From NCBI GenBank assembly GCA_011037195.1, contig JAAEAF010014499.1, positions 1 through 64,000 of the forward strand: a stretch of DNA of 64,000 bases, written 5' to 3'. Within the stretch, counting starts at the first letter, position 1, and every line of letters begins with the position of its first letter. Below are positions 36,672-49,029 of this stretch, one piece after another. The stretch is from Triatoma infestans. Taxonomy: Eukaryota; Arthropoda; Insecta; Hemiptera; Reduviidae. The notes under the pieces were generated by a model. That model ran no database searches. It was not told the origin of the DNA and was given only the letters and a program-made list of their open reading frames with translations. Made by a program: the position numbers and the translations under genes.

Positions 36672-36778
36672 CAACTTTACTTTAAAGAGTAATCATCAAT
36701 CGCCACTTCTACCTCAACCTTGAAAGGTTCACCTTGCTAACCACACTACCAACTACCACTGTTAAAACAAGCAAGGTA
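36672..36778 (-). repeat. Repeat Y, minus copy
   Basis: CTTTACTTTAAAGAGTAATC, CTTGAAAGGTTCACCTTGCT and ACCACTGTTAAAACAAGC are reverse complements of the blocks at 20955-21085. Confidence 0.7.
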
Positions 36779-37407
36779 TATTCAAACAAGCACAGCATTC
36801 TTCAAGCGCTTCGCAACAACAATGCAATCTACATTCATCACGCTAACCAAGCAACCATCATCATTCGCTTATCGCTCGGTCACATTCTCTACCCAGTGTA
36901 CTATACACTCTTCTTCATTCTCAGCAAAATGGTGAATATATTAATTTACATAAGTTTGGTGCCAGTTCGTGTGATTCATTCATTTTCCCATCAAATCCTT
37001 GCTACCATTATAATTTCAATTTTGAAGATTGTAAAACTGCAGTGAAAGAAAGTCGAATGAGGGTCGCAATCAGTATTTTTTTTACAGTACCTAGGTAAAT
37101 CTTTATATCATTTGAACAATAAAACACGTTAATAGAGAGCATAAAGTCAAAAAAAAAATTTTTTTTAGTTAAAATTAAAATTTAATCATAAAGAATGTAA
37201 ACAAATTATTTTTTATTTAATTATTAAATATACAAAATCTAAATACATATTAAGGTAATAGGTCAATAATTAAATTACAAAGTAATTATGAAAAAACTTT
37301 TTTTACATATATTTTTGGCGCCCACCTCGAAAAAAAATAAAAATAAACTGAAAGAATGAAAATTTCTATCGCTGTGTCAACTTACAACATCTGACCACAT
37401 TTTTTCT
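36779..37407. other. Unassigned very AT-rich stretch
   Basis: A 103-codon frame (36734-37045) is not recognisable. No gene supported. Confidence 0.3.
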
Positions 37408-37966
37408 CTTCAAAATATTAGCTGGAAGATCTTCTACCTACTGTGGTGGAACTGACATACTCATTGTTTCTACATCAGCTCTGCTATTACTTGAAACTCA
37501 TCTGCGTCAATAAACTTTTTAGTGAGATGTTGGCCAATTAATTAAAAACTTATGCCTATGCTTATGTCACATTTATTTATTTTTTTTTTTAACGCCGGAA
37601 AAAATAGAGAAATAACAGAGAAAGTAAAAATTATTGTGGTGAAGGGTCCGATATGTTCACGTACTCACATGTATACATTACATGTTTAGTTCTCGAACGA
37701 GGTTATAATTGATGTCCAATATGGATGGATTTGGTATTAAACTTTAAACTGAAGTCCACAATGAAGCAGGCTACCACGGAATATGTCTCTGAAAGTGAAA
37801 ATGTTTAAAACTATGGAGAGTATCGACTCTTTTTGTTTAAGTTGTATTTCCTGGGTTTCTCTTCAAAATATTAGCTGAATGCTGAAGATCTTCTATCTAC
37901 CTTGGTGGAACTGACATTCATTGTTTCTTCATCAGCTCTGCTATTACTTGAAACTCATCTGCGTCA
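37408..37966 (-). repeat. Direct duplication, about 105 bp, copies 450 bp apart
   Basis: CTCTTCAAAATATTAGCTG, GAAGATCTTCTA, GGTGGAACTGACAT and CATCAGCTCTGCTATTACTT, AACTCATCTGCGTCAA occur in the same order at 37408-37512 and 37860-37966. The second copy has an extra 9-10 bp. Both belong to the coding-like passage read on the minus strand. Confidence 0.85.
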
Positions 37967-38110
37967 AAGATATCATCACAATCGAGTGTCAATCTATTCT
38001 CTGGACGCTTCTCCTCTCCATAATCCTCTTCCTCCTGACGTGAAATTCCCTAAGTAGTTGCTCTGAAGTCCTTTCTCCTTCTTCCTTCCTTCTTTATCCT
38101 TAGTTCTCCT
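37915..38110 (-). other. Coding-like stretch on minus strand, unrecognised
   Basis: Reading the minus strand, about 60 codons with one stop give an acidic, protein-like passage: R-Q-E-E-E-D-Y-G-E-E-K-R-P-E-N, then L-D-C-D-D-I-F-D-A-D-E-F-Q-V-I-A-E-L-M. Its end is copied in the duplication at 37408-37512. It could be an old exon or a transposon fragment; no family recognised. Confidence 0.3.
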
Positions 38111-39930
38111 TGAAGTGAACTTTCTCTTCATATTTGAACAAATTCAAACATACTACTTGCACAGGTGCTAAGTAAAAACTACGTAGAATTTTTGACATGG
38201 CTACCTAAAGTGTATGTGGACCAAAGAATAAACAGCTTATTCAATGATCAAACGGTAAACACTATTTATGGATTTCTATATTTCAATTTTATTTACAGTT
38301 CAAAAAAGATTGGCTAACAGGTTAATCTGAGAATACAAGATTTTTTTATTTTTTTTTTACTTTAGCATCTACGGCGCTATAGCCATGCAATATAGTTTTC
38401 TGATCCTTTATTTTAATTTACATTTATTTAATTTACATAAATATAAATTACCAACTTCACAATTATTGAAGTATATATCTATTATACTTATAATACTAGT
38501 CTTATAATGACCTATAGGGTATCCGAATTGGGATGGAGTACTTGATATTCCTCTCATCCGTTAAATCTAATCCTAATTTAAAACTATATACAACTATTTA
38601 CATAACTCACTCACATATGATTCACGCTCTAACCTACAAATCCATTCTCGCTAATAAATACATACATGCTAATAAATACGTTCGTACAAACTATTAAATT
38701 TCCTACCTAAATTCATACACTCATTCATTCTGTGCGGATGGTGTACTCGAAATTCCTCGCACGCTCTTGAAACCTAAATCTAATGAAGAGTAATCTTAAT
38801 TTAAAATTTCTAATATATTCAAATATATATATGGTTATCTCTCCTGATAGATCACATATAATTATAATCATACAAAATTAATTTACATGTATGTTCGTTT
38901 ACATCTCAAACAGTTTCCACGATTTTCAGCTGGAGTTTTCTATTCCTTTCATCTACATGTGGTGCAGTAAGAAGACTTGCCCCAGTTTGCTACCACTAGA
39001 TTCCGCTCCACCATATCCTCTAAAAACTCAATTACATTACATCCTTTTCTACTGCTCGTGCTCTCCACTGAGAGATTTCACCGTCTATTTTGGTCCAAAA
39101 TGAGGGTATCTCATCTAATATAACCCCACTCCTCAACCCATACACCGCTTACTGGCTTTTCCTATTAGTGCGCAAAAGCCCTGACGAGTTTTTAATCCGT
39201 CCCCAAAGTGATGTGAAAACCATCACCACTTTTTAAAGGTTTTTTTCCATCCGTGCATGTATCTTTGTGTGTATGTGTGTGTGTGTGTGTGAAGAAGGAT
39301 GTGTCCAGTTAAGTGCTGGTAGAAATGGCGAGGTTTGGAAAAACCTTTTTATTCTAATTAGATTTTAATTAAAAAAAAAAAAAAAAAGAAATTCAAAATA
39401 TAAACATAAAAACAGCGGAAAACATGGAAAATCCTCTTACCAGTTTTGATGGCAGAAAAAGTTTTTAAAGTGCAATTCAAATGGTTAGTTGGATCTCGCA
39501 TCGTTAACAACTACTAAAAACATGAAAAACAGTACTCGCAAATTCGTTGAAATGATATTTTCTTAAAAAATATAATTAACCCCCCAAAAAACATAACAAT
39601 TCAAAGTTGTTTATATAATTAAAAAATAATTTTGTTTAATAAACTGCTTGTCAAAGCAACTGTCTTATTGTTTGATAGACCGATCTATGAGATTTAATAC
39701 GAATTTGATTATCCTCACCTAGCCAATCAATCGGTTTTTAACTTTGCTAATCTGAACGCGAAAAATATCAGAAAGGTGCAGCTTGATATTCTGTTTAACC
39801 ATCCCACCAATGAACCAAGGTTACGGACAAATCAATTCAAATGGAAATACGACTTTATGAAAGTTTCAATTTTTCTTGATTCAATTTTGCGATTTTCCCG
39901 TAAATGATGTCAACTACTTTCTTTAAGCTT
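38111..39930. other. Unassigned stretch
   Basis: AT-rich with scattered low-complexity tracts, a (GT)n run at 39268-39290 and an A-run at 39370-39388. No gene supported. Confidence 0.3.
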
Positions 39931-39933
39931 CGC

Positions 39934-40048
39934 ACAATAACTGCATACATAATGGCGCAATAACTGCAACCATAATGGCGCAATAACTGCATACATAATG
40001 GCGCAATAACTGCAACCATAATGGCGCAATAACTGCATACATAATGGC
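39934..40048 (+). repeat. Minisatellite, five 23-bp units with a two-unit higher-order pattern
   Basis: Units alternate between GCAATAACTGCATACATAAT and GCAATAACTGCAACCATAAT, each followed by GGC. The A-B-A-B-A order means the array grew by doubling a 46-bp dimer. Confidence 0.92.
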
Positions 40049-40069
40049 ATGTTCACTTTTATTGGAAAC

Positions 40070-40640
40070 ATGTTTCCTAGAGAATTGACTTTCTGGATGA
40101 TATTTGCAGACCTGCGAACGTTAAGTTCTCCTATTTTTAATCAAGGCACATTAAAAAGCATTTTTAGAATTCCAAAGAACCAAAAAAATCAGATAACAAG
40201 AAATACGAATTTACAGAACAGATCCTGAGTTATTTGGAACTTTCTCAAAAACGGTTCTACCATTTTTACTTTTTACTTTCTCTTACTGCTAGTAAGAGGC
40301 CTCTCACTGGGAGTAAGAAGAGTACTGCGATCGTGCCTGGTTTGCGACATTGAGTTTTCACATCAGTCAAATTTAGTACCTGCATAATATAATATTCATT
40401 AGAAGCGCTAATAGAACATCAAAATTTGAAGAAAATCAGTTAACCGGAGGTGCGAGTTTACAGAATGGGTTATTGAATTCTTTGGAATATCCTGGGGAAA
40501 CGCTACAATCATTTGGTTTAAACTTGGAGATGCGCAGACATAAATCTGTCACTTTTATTTGAAACATTTTCAGGAAAAATTGATTGTACCGTGGTTCTGG
40601 AGAAACTTGGCGTTAAAAGTTTCTCCAGAACCTAGCTAAA
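40070..40640 (+). repeat. Family X copy, long
   Basis: TTTTATTGGAAACATGTTTCC (split TTATTGGAAACATGTTTCC, 40058), CTCAAAAACGGTTCTACC (40243), CTTTCTCTTACTGCTAGTAA (40278), CTGCGATCGTGCC (40326), CAGTTAACCGGAGGTGCG (40436), TTTTATTTGAAACATTTTC (40553). Confidence 0.65.
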
Positions 40641-42363
40641 ATAGTAGTTTAAAGCCCAGCTGTAAACTAATGCCGCAAGGGGATAGAACAATAGAGTGCG
40701 CTAATCAGTTGATATAATCAGATATCCTCTAAAATTCAATATTCACTATAATTCCCATGACCTTTAATTATGAGCAACATACATTTATATTTAGTTAGTA
40801 AACATTCCATATTTGAAGATAACTTCATCATTAGATCTCTTCTGGTATTTTACTCTATGAGAAAGGGTTTGGATATAATCAGCTATTTTTTGCTAATTAG
40901 TTCGGGTTTCGCGATATTCGAATATAAGTGGTAATTGTTGCTAAAAGAGCCCATCCATTGGTGCCCAGTTTTTCCATTAATGATAATCGAACACGCTTTC
41001 TTCCAATTTGATATATGACTTTCTGGATAATTCCCATCAGTTCTGTGTTCAACGTTCAGGGTAACTTTACATAAAATATGAAATATACACTTCTTAGTCT
41101 TCTATATAGGTCTGAAGAAATAGTGCAATCATTCTTCGGTTTAATGTAGAATGCAGTAAGATTTAAAATATTTAATCATAAATATCACTCTAGCCTTTGC
41201 TCTCTATCAGAATGCATAAGAACACCAAAAGGCATCTGGAAGTCGGTAATGATATGAGCAGGTAGATAAAAGCAAGGTATATAAAACATAAAAGCTGTTT
41301 TTGAATAACCCACATCTAAAGGATGTGAACAACACTGTATATATATATAAAAATTCATGTGTTTGAAGCCACAGCAGTAAGCCAGCAAATTTTATATATA
41401 TTAGTGGGTCCTGATGAAGCATAATAATATCCATATTGCCCTATATGAATTTTAGAAAGCTGGCGTCAACTCACTCAGTACTCACAACCCACTAATACCC
41501 ACAGAACCATCTACTACCCTCTAACACAGTGCCATCTATTCGTAGGATCAAGAGTTTTTCCTTGGTTCCTTTGTCTTTGTAGTTCACATGACCTTGTGAA
41601 ATGTCTCTCACTACAACTTTCTGTCCTCCATGGTTTCCTTTCTCTCTCATAAACTCTCTCTTTCTCTTTACTCCGACACACAGGCACACTCACCTTAACG
41701 TCTTGCATACTATGTTTATATTATTCAAACCCGCAGAGTGTTATACTCCTCCCTGACTCTGGCTACACTAGACACGAGACATTCCTCAAATTCATCAACC
41801 ACCTCACCATCCAAAATGGACGCCAACCCTCCAGATCCCACGTTAACCATTATCCGGTAACTCTCTATTCAGGTCTTTTCTCGTGCCACATATAACAAAA
41901 TAATGCACAAACAAAGCTCTATTATTTTACTGGCCTTTCTTACGTTTCTTTCTCTTGTTTTTTTTAGAATGTAGCCTCTACGATCCGAATGACCTGAATG
42001 GTAGATCACACCACCATCATACGCAGAAGAGAGCTTTGATAACTGCGTTAATCAAACGTGCTATCAGGATGCCGAGTCAACAGAGTTGCTCAAGAAAAAA
42101 ATCATTGGCAAAACAACTACAAAACAGAACAAAACAGCAACAAAGATAGGCGAATAATCAAATCTATTCTTCAATAGGGCCAAACTGCCTCTTCGTGTGA
42201 GGAAACCAGAGGAGTTGCAGGAAAGAAGAGAGAAAACGAGGGCTATCCACCTACATATATGTATGTAAGAAGTGCGGAGAAGGTTTCAAACATCCTGGGA
42301 AGCACAATATACAACCAAACATTATCTGAGACGGACAGAAAAATTTTACAAATGCAACAGTTT
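40641..42363. other. Unassigned stretch
   Basis: Frames at 41185-41708 and 41955-42149 show no domain. No RNA gene or clear repeat. Confidence 0.3.
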
Positions 42364-42364
42364 T

Positions 42365-42449
42365 CAAAAACAGATTTCTAATGCCAAAAACAGATTTCTA
42401 ATGCCAAAAACAGATTTCTAATGCCAAAAACAGATTTCTAATGCCAAAA
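42365..42449 (+). repeat. Minisatellite, four identical 20-bp units
   Basis: CAAAAACAGATTTCTAATGC repeated four times without variation, then CAAAAATCTG leading into the palindromic motif at 42447-42480. Confidence 0.95.
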
Positions 42450-42482
42450 ATCTGATGTGAAACACTCACAAGACTTTCTCTT
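42447..42482 (-). repeat. Palindromic motif and family X edge
   Basis: ATCTGATGTGAAACACTCAC followed by AAGACTTTCTCTTAC: reverse orientation of the GTGTGAGTGTTTCACACCAGA motif seen elsewhere. Confidence 0.65.
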
Positions 42483-43870
42483 ACTTCAATTTACATAGTT
42501 AAATAGTCTGTAGTTCTTCGAACTCTAATATATAACGCTTCTTCTTATTATAATTTATTTGCCTAATTTCACTAATAATTAGTTCGATTCCTTCTTTAAT
42601 GTGGTTGCGGGAAGCTAGATTTCGATTGATTTAGCTCATGCGTAAATTTCCATTTTCAATACTTTGTGGACTGCGTCATATACATAACGATAAAATAATG
42701 AATCGCTAAAAACTTCAGGTCTAAAAAAGGTTTTATACTTAAACATTACGAATTTCTTGGAGAAATTTTTATGTGTGTTTAACATCAATTTCATTTTGTT
42801 CTATTAGTATAAACGGCAAAAAAAAAAAAATGGCCGCCCTACGTTGGTCTTGCATTTCAGCCTAATTTTCTTTTGTTTTTTTTTACAACAATGGAATGAA
42901 AATGCTGACTTTTATTTTTATAGAACACAATAATTATATAAAACAGTGTAAGGGGGCGAGCAATTAAATATAAAATATTTAATGTATTAGAATAGTTATA
43001 AATAATATTAAAAGTAATAATTAAAATAGAGTTGGTAGTTAGAAAATTAAGACACTACTGAGTCGACATGTTCCACGTTGGCATAGCAGCTAGCGATTGA
43101 ATTCATTCTGGTGAGTGTCCGGTGAGTGAAAGGTGGTCCTGCACCTGCGGCTGATCCGGTAAGTTCTAGCGCAGTAAGGTATTTTAAAGGTAGATGTGCA
43201 GTTGGTATGCCAAGTGGTAGTCGGTCCAGCAAGTAATATATATAGTAGATAAGTGACAGTAGATAATTGTTAGTTTTTAGTTGATAGTACATTGTAAGCT
43301 AAGGGTCACTAAATCGGGGTTTCTTGATATAGTTGTAAGTGTATGTTATATTGTTGCTTAGGCATGTATTTAAAGGGGTAGTGTTGTATTAGTCTGGGTT
43401 ATCTGGTAGTTTCATAGAGTGTACAGTTATACAGTGAATAACTTGTCCTGTATAGTCCTGTTAGAAATAACTTGATTTTTTGAATTTTTTTAGATTTTTA
43501 GATTTTTTTGATAATTTATAAAATACCTATATAAGGAAAATTAGTGAAAAATTCTAAACTAGATTTTTCATAGAAATAATTAGCTATAAATAATTAGTCA
43601 ATCGCGGTTTAGAAGAGAAGGTGTGAAATCAGAGTATATGTTAGCCCAATCATAAATCAGAATTATCATGTGGACCGCGCCCACATTTGACACTTTCACT
43701 TCTACACTGAGATTGGCTAATTTTTCAACGAGTCCGACCCAACAGACTTTTGTTACTGTCAACGAAACTGGATCCACTATTAGACCCCCGAGACCAAACA
43801 GCAATCGAAACAGTGACAGGTCAGGGAGAACCAACAGTGAAAAGTCAGGTCGCAATTTTTTGAGGCCCTA
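42483..43870. other. Unassigned stretch
   Basis: No gene supported. GT-rich text at 43020-43460 reads like untranslated or LTR-type DNA but I cannot show it. Confidence 0.3.
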
Positions 43871-43874
43871 AAAG

Positions 43875-44345
43875 AATCTTAGTGGTAGATTATAGAGAAT
43901 AAGATGATTTACGCTGAAAATTTTTCTAATTTCTGGACCAGCTGAAGCAAAAATTTTAGAAAAATATGCCAGGTCTGGATAAGAAGAAAGCTCTTTTCCA
44001 TCAGGACAAAGCTCTCACTGTGATTACTAAAATTCATGAACTGAAGTTGTGTCCCATGCACCCTATTCACTACACTTGGTCCCTTCGGATTTCAGTCTCC
44101 ACCCAAACCTGAAAAAATTCCATGGTGGGAAGAAATATTATGGATCCAATTCCGAAGTCACCTCAGCGACGATCGCCTATTTTCCTGACTTGTAAGAAAG
44201 CGTATACATAGAAGGATTCCGAGCGCTGCAGTGCCGATGGCGTGAATGTTTACATTTACCAGCAGATTTTATAGAGAAAAAAATGAATTTATGACATTAT
44301 TTTTGTTTTTCCTTGTGATGTCGGAAATTCATCATCCCATCCTCG
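43875..44345 (+). pseudogene. mariner transposase relic, C-terminal half and 3' end
   Basis: Mariner transposases cut and join the element at TA sites using a D,D34D triad. One frame reads F-L-D-Q-L, then L-D-K-K-K-A-L-F-H-Q-D-K-A (the block with the second catalytic Asp), then H-E-L-K-L, and in shifted frames P-S-D-F (about 44097) and further C-terminal text with K-N-S-M-V-G. The 3' part after the stop, TTGTGATGTCGGAAATTCAT, may include the decayed right TIR. Several shifts and stops; no N-terminal half found. Confidence 0.72.
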
Positions 44346-44789
44346 TATAATGTTACACGTCAACAGTTCGCACATTACTCTATGTTATCAAGAATTTCAA
44401 TTTCAAAACACAGAGTAATTTATGTTTCATAATGATCTGAGTTTAAAAAAAAATTACGTGAACAACAAAAAAATTTAATTTAAAAATATAACCTCGCATG
44501 TTTGAGTTGAACAATAAATAATTTTTCTGTAGTGCACAGCTTTCATGATCAACCACTCAAATAATCAATCAGGGCAAACACGCTCGCCATTTTTCATCCC
44601 TTCTCATTCCTCGTAAAAAAAAACTACTTATTTGTGATGATTGATTTTTTTATAATTACTGTTAACTAACAGGGGTGGGGAACCACTTTTTTAATTCTTT
44701 TTTTGAACATTGTTTCTAACACGGTATGGTTAATGAGCTAGAAAAAATGAATATAAATGTATGGCTGCGAGGGACAATTAATTTGATTG
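44346..44789. other. Unassigned stretch
   Basis: AT-rich, nothing recognised. Confidence 0.3.
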
Positions 44790-45690
44790 GATATGATACT
44801 TCCGGTTAAGGGCGTATATTTTTGAAAATAGTCTACCTTACTTATTATAATTTTAAAAAACTATTGCAAAACACTCTTACGACTTTCTCCTACTGCAGTG
44901 TCCAATTGACTTTTCTTTAAATTTAAAATGTTTTCTCAATTTTCCTAATATAGGTTGAAAGGAGTTAGTACTTAAAGATTATACTGTACTTTAGAAGGCA
45001 GCGCTAATAAAATTGAACAAGCCCGAAATAATATTTGAAATCTCTTCGTCACAGAATGAATTGAAATCTGAGAAAAAAAAACTTGCAAGTAAAATTGATA
45101 GCCCTATATCTGTGCAGTTACGATTTCAAGTTATAAGAAAATTGTTGTAGCCGTTTTCGAGAAAATTACAAAAAATTCAAAATCATATTCTGTAAAATCG
45201 TACTTTGATTTTCTTCAAATTTTCAACACAACTGATCAACTTCAATGCAAATTTGGAATTCCAGCAATGTTTCTAAGGCATTTTACTTATGGTGCAGATA
45301 ATATACTAAAACTACTAATCTATACTAATAGATTTTATAGATAATATACTATAAAATCGTTGCAACCATTTCAAGAAAATCGCTGAAAACTGAATACAAA
45401 ATAAATCATTAAAGTCGCACTTCTGGTTGATGGATTTTGCTCGAAACCTTTCTGGCAGAGGCGGTGGTAACCTAAACGAGAACCAAATTTGGGCTATCTA
45501 CGCATTTTCGTTGGTGAGATATATTTTTCACCACAAATACACACACAGACAGGCTATTTGCTAAAAACTACTTTATTGTAGTAAGGGGAACTCAAAACTT
45601 TAATACCGGTGAATACTTAATTTCGAAAATTTGATAGGTTCACATAACTTAGAATACCAAGTAAAGGAAGTAAAAATCGCACGTTAGACG
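44790..45690 (+). repeat. Family X copies, longest stretch
   Basis: TACTTCCGGTTAAGGGCG (44797), CAAAACACTCTTACGACTTT (44870, palindrome relic), GTTGTAGCCGTTTTCGAGAA (45144), CGCACTTCTGGTTGATGGAT (45416), TTTTGCTCGAAACCTTTCTG (45435), CACACACAGACAGGCTATTTG (split CACACACAGACAGG, 45541) and GCTAAAAACTACTTTATTG (45561). Two overlapping or nested units, partly in inverse order. Confidence 0.7.
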
Positions 45691-46340
45691 GAAGTGGAAA
45701 TCTGTAAAAAGAATAAAGTGTGTAACGTTTTTCAAATTATATTATTCCAAATGGTTAAAAAAAAATAATGAACATTAAAAATAAAAAGGAAAAGAAGATT
45801 GATGTAAGTTTTAAATGTTTGTAAAACACGCGATTAATAACTACTTATATTTAAGCAACCATTTAATAGTTTTTTGGCCCATTCTACAACATTTAAGAAG
45901 AAAACTCACAATTTTGTTTGCATAAATTATTTACTATTAGCAAACGAGGTAAAAATGTATCTGGTATGAAACACTCACACGACTTCTCAAGTTTCAGTTG
46001 ACACATATTGCCTGAACACTTGGCGCTGTTTACTTGTTCCCTATATTGGAGATAAAGTATTGTGATTATAATACAAATTTTCATGATTTCTAATTATCGC
46101 AAATTCTAGTTTTGTACTCAGAGTAATAGAAAATCAGATGTAGTAGAAAGAGTTTTTAGATAGAAACTTGAAAGGGTAGCAGACGGAAAATGGCGATGGT
46201 GAGGCTAAAGAAAGTAACGTCAGAAATCTCTGCTGCGCATAACGCAATTTATATTTAAACATTTCGTGAGAAAAAAGAGTAAAAAATATAATAGAATGAA
46301 CAAAGGAAGAGTGATGATGTTGGCTGGTGACATGCAGCGT
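45691..46340. other. Unassigned stretch with one palindromic motif
   Basis: TCTGGTATGAAACACTCACA (45960) followed by CGACTTCTCAAGTTTCAG is another motif copy. No gene. Confidence 0.45.
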
Positions 46341-46343
46341 TGG

Positions 46344-46415
46344 CTAGCTAGGTAGCTCAGTTTGTTGAGCGAAGTAGCTACTTAGAACTCTTACTGGGTC
46401 TAATGGTTGATTAGC
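46344..46415 (+). other. Possible tRNA-derived (SINE-like) segment, weak
   Basis: TAGGTAGCTCAGTTTGTTGA resembles a tRNA A-box region, with GGGTCTAATGGTTG about 40 bases further as a poor B-box. No cloverleaf can be drawn. Could be chance. Confidence 0.2.
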
Positions 46416-47798
46416 TAGTGTGGCTAGCTTGGTAAAATTCTCTGGTTTGTAAAATGGCTTTTGACGGAGAGCTGAAGATAACACTTGATTGCTTGTAGTA
46501 ATCAGTTTTTTGTGTAACTCTTAAAAAGTTGTGTTGTAGACTCCTCAATAATTACAAGCTGTTGAGTTTTTGTTCAAGAATGGCCGTTTCCTCAAGATGG
46601 TTTGTTTTTAACTCTTCAAATGCTCTTTCTTGACTCACTTAAGCCCTATCGCCCGGCTTTTTATACAATTGTTCTACAACTTCTAATGGGTTCTTAAAAC
46701 TGTAACCCATTCGTCCGCGCTGTCGGTACGTATGACAGACGGGAGATAAGACAGGCTGAAGGTCTGTGGTTAGCGCGTTAGTCAATGCCCGCCTAGGGTA
46801 GGTACTTATCCCCCACTACCAGATCCACCAGAAAATTTGTTATTTTAGAAATAAAAACGCCTATTTGTATTAATTAGGAGTGAGAGAAAGTCGCGGGAGT
46901 GTTTTCACACCAGATTTAAAAGAAAAAAGAAAACTAAAGATCACACCTTGATAAAAAGATAGTTAAATATTCTTAGGCGGGAACAATATTTCAAGTGAGG
47001 CAAAGTTAATTTTACCATAAATAATGCCTCCTTCTCCACTACCGCCAACATAAACATCCATCAAGTTAAGAGGATCCTAGAGTTTTATGTTGGCTGCCCT
47101 TGTTGTTTTTAAATTGCAGTCTCTTCTTTTTTTTTAATACATTAGTTTCAGGCGTATGCTGGAAAATTTCAGCAAGCTTTTTTCCTTTTTTAACTAGACT
47201 TAGTTTTTTATATTAAATAAATGATGAGGCTATTAACTTTAAATAATTAATCCAAAAGATAAATGTTTTAAAATTAGAAATTTTAGGGAAAAATCGAATG
47301 ATAATTTCCCACTTCAGTGTTCAAGATTAGTAATGTTAGTCAATACTGGGGCAATTAAATACTCGCAGCCTAAAAAAACTCAACTAACTACAGCTGCTAC
47401 CAATCTGGATATTACAAAGATAATAACGCTGCTGGCGATCTAATTTACATTCAACTGGAAATCATTGTCTCAGTATAGATTTTTCGTTATTAATATTTAG
47501 TGAATCTAATTTAGGCTGCGCCAATTACATGAAAGTTCTAGGAGTTGGCATTGTGACATTCTAATTCAGTTGACCACAGCTAGAATATAGTTAAGCCTCA
47601 AATTAACTTGAAATTCTCCATTGAATGTTTATCTCCAATAATCGCTCTCTATCCAACAACATTGGTATCCAGAACTTCAATTAGCTCTACCAATTCCCTA
47701 AACTTCCAAGTTGTACAATGTAATCCTAATAACATGGTTGCCATATGGTGGTAAGAGACTGTCTTAATGTTTACCAATAGGCCGACCAATATAACCAA

Positions 47799-47830
<32 letters not shown>

Positions 47831-48200
47831 TGTGTATGTGTATACTGAATTTAGTTAGGAGAGATTGGCCATCATGGTACCTGACCACTTGAACGCCATG
47901 TTTGATAGACTAGTCATAGCCTATCTAACTTAACATAACCTCCCCACCAAGTCTCCACTGTCCATTTGCAAATGTCAACAGATTTACGTATGTCTCTACT
48001 ACTGACTGGCCAGCCAGACATTGCAATTCTGTAGGAATAGACCACTCCTAAACATAACATTTTCACATCCATCTTACAAACCTACAACCTAACTCTATCT
48101 CCAGTGACTATTCCTAGATATTTAACTATTACTATTATGATTAATATAATTTAGGCACGAATTATATTTGAAATACAATTAGTTTATATATAAGTAGAGA
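46416..48200. other. Unassigned stretch
   Basis: A motif copy GGGAGTGTTTTCACACCAGA at 46892 follows AGTGAGAGAAAGTCGC. A (TG)n run lies at 47798-47836. No gene or RNA supported. Confidence 0.4.
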
Positions 48201-48207
48201 CACATGA

Positions 48208-48238
<31 letters not shown>

Positions 48239-48250
48239 TCTCTCTCTCTG
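48208..48250. repeat. (CT)n microsatellite
   Basis: CT dinucleotides with one CA interruption. Confidence 0.95.
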
Positions 48251-49029
48251 ATAATATACCTAAATTTAGTAACTATTCCACCTGTTCGTGACAGTTATAG
48301 ATTACATTTATAATGGTACATAGAGTGAGCACATAAATACACCTTGTATTCAAAATAAACACCACGTTCTCTATTCATGCTCAAGCCGGATCTCAATTGG
48401 TAACTCAATTCCCAATTAGATTGCGATATTTCATGCTTTTAACCAGTAACTGTTTTTATTCTTATAGTTTTTTACTTTTTTTTTTACCTTCTCTTACTCC
48501 TAGTAAGAAGAAGTATTGCAATCGTGTCAAATTTTCGATATACAGTTTTCATCGGAAATATCCGTTTTGAGGTTCCCAGTCCAAAAAAGTGGGGTTTTAG
48601 GAAATGTTCTGTGTGTGTGCGTTTTTTTCTCCCCTTGAAAGTAACCCTAACAAGCGAGAGTTTATTTTCCAATACATAATAACATGTGTTGTTTCTAAAT
48701 TATATTACATAATAACAAAGTATCTATTAACACAATGATTATAGTACTTGGTGGAAGAAAAATATGTACAAAGTAAATATATTAATATTAAAATATACAA
48801 TATGGGAAATTATTACTTATTATAATGTAGTCATTAGTTAATTAAATTTTTTTAATGATTTTGTGCTGTTTCTATTGATTGTGTATTGATGCTGGTATAC
48901 ATATTATTGATATTGTGCTGTGTCTATTGATTGTGTATTGTTATTGATACACATATTATTTAAAAATCATTAATATTGATATGTTTTATAAAATTCATAA
49001 ATATATTACAATGTTTTTTGTCAACTAGG
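48251..49029. other. Unassigned stretch with a short family X fragment
   Basis: At 48486-48570 CTTCTCTTACTCCTAGTAAG, TTGCAATCGTGTC and TTTCATCGGAAATATCCG match family X. At 48870-48960 ATTGTGCTGT(T/G)TCTATTGATT occurs twice about 50 bp apart. No gene. Confidence 0.5.

Noticed and set aside
36734..37045. 103-codon plus-strand frame
   Set aside because: Starts inside repeat Y and continues into AT-rich DNA; composition looks random.
46344..46415. Functional tRNA gene
   Set aside because: Only an A-box-like stretch; no cloverleaf, no anticodon arm, poor B-box.
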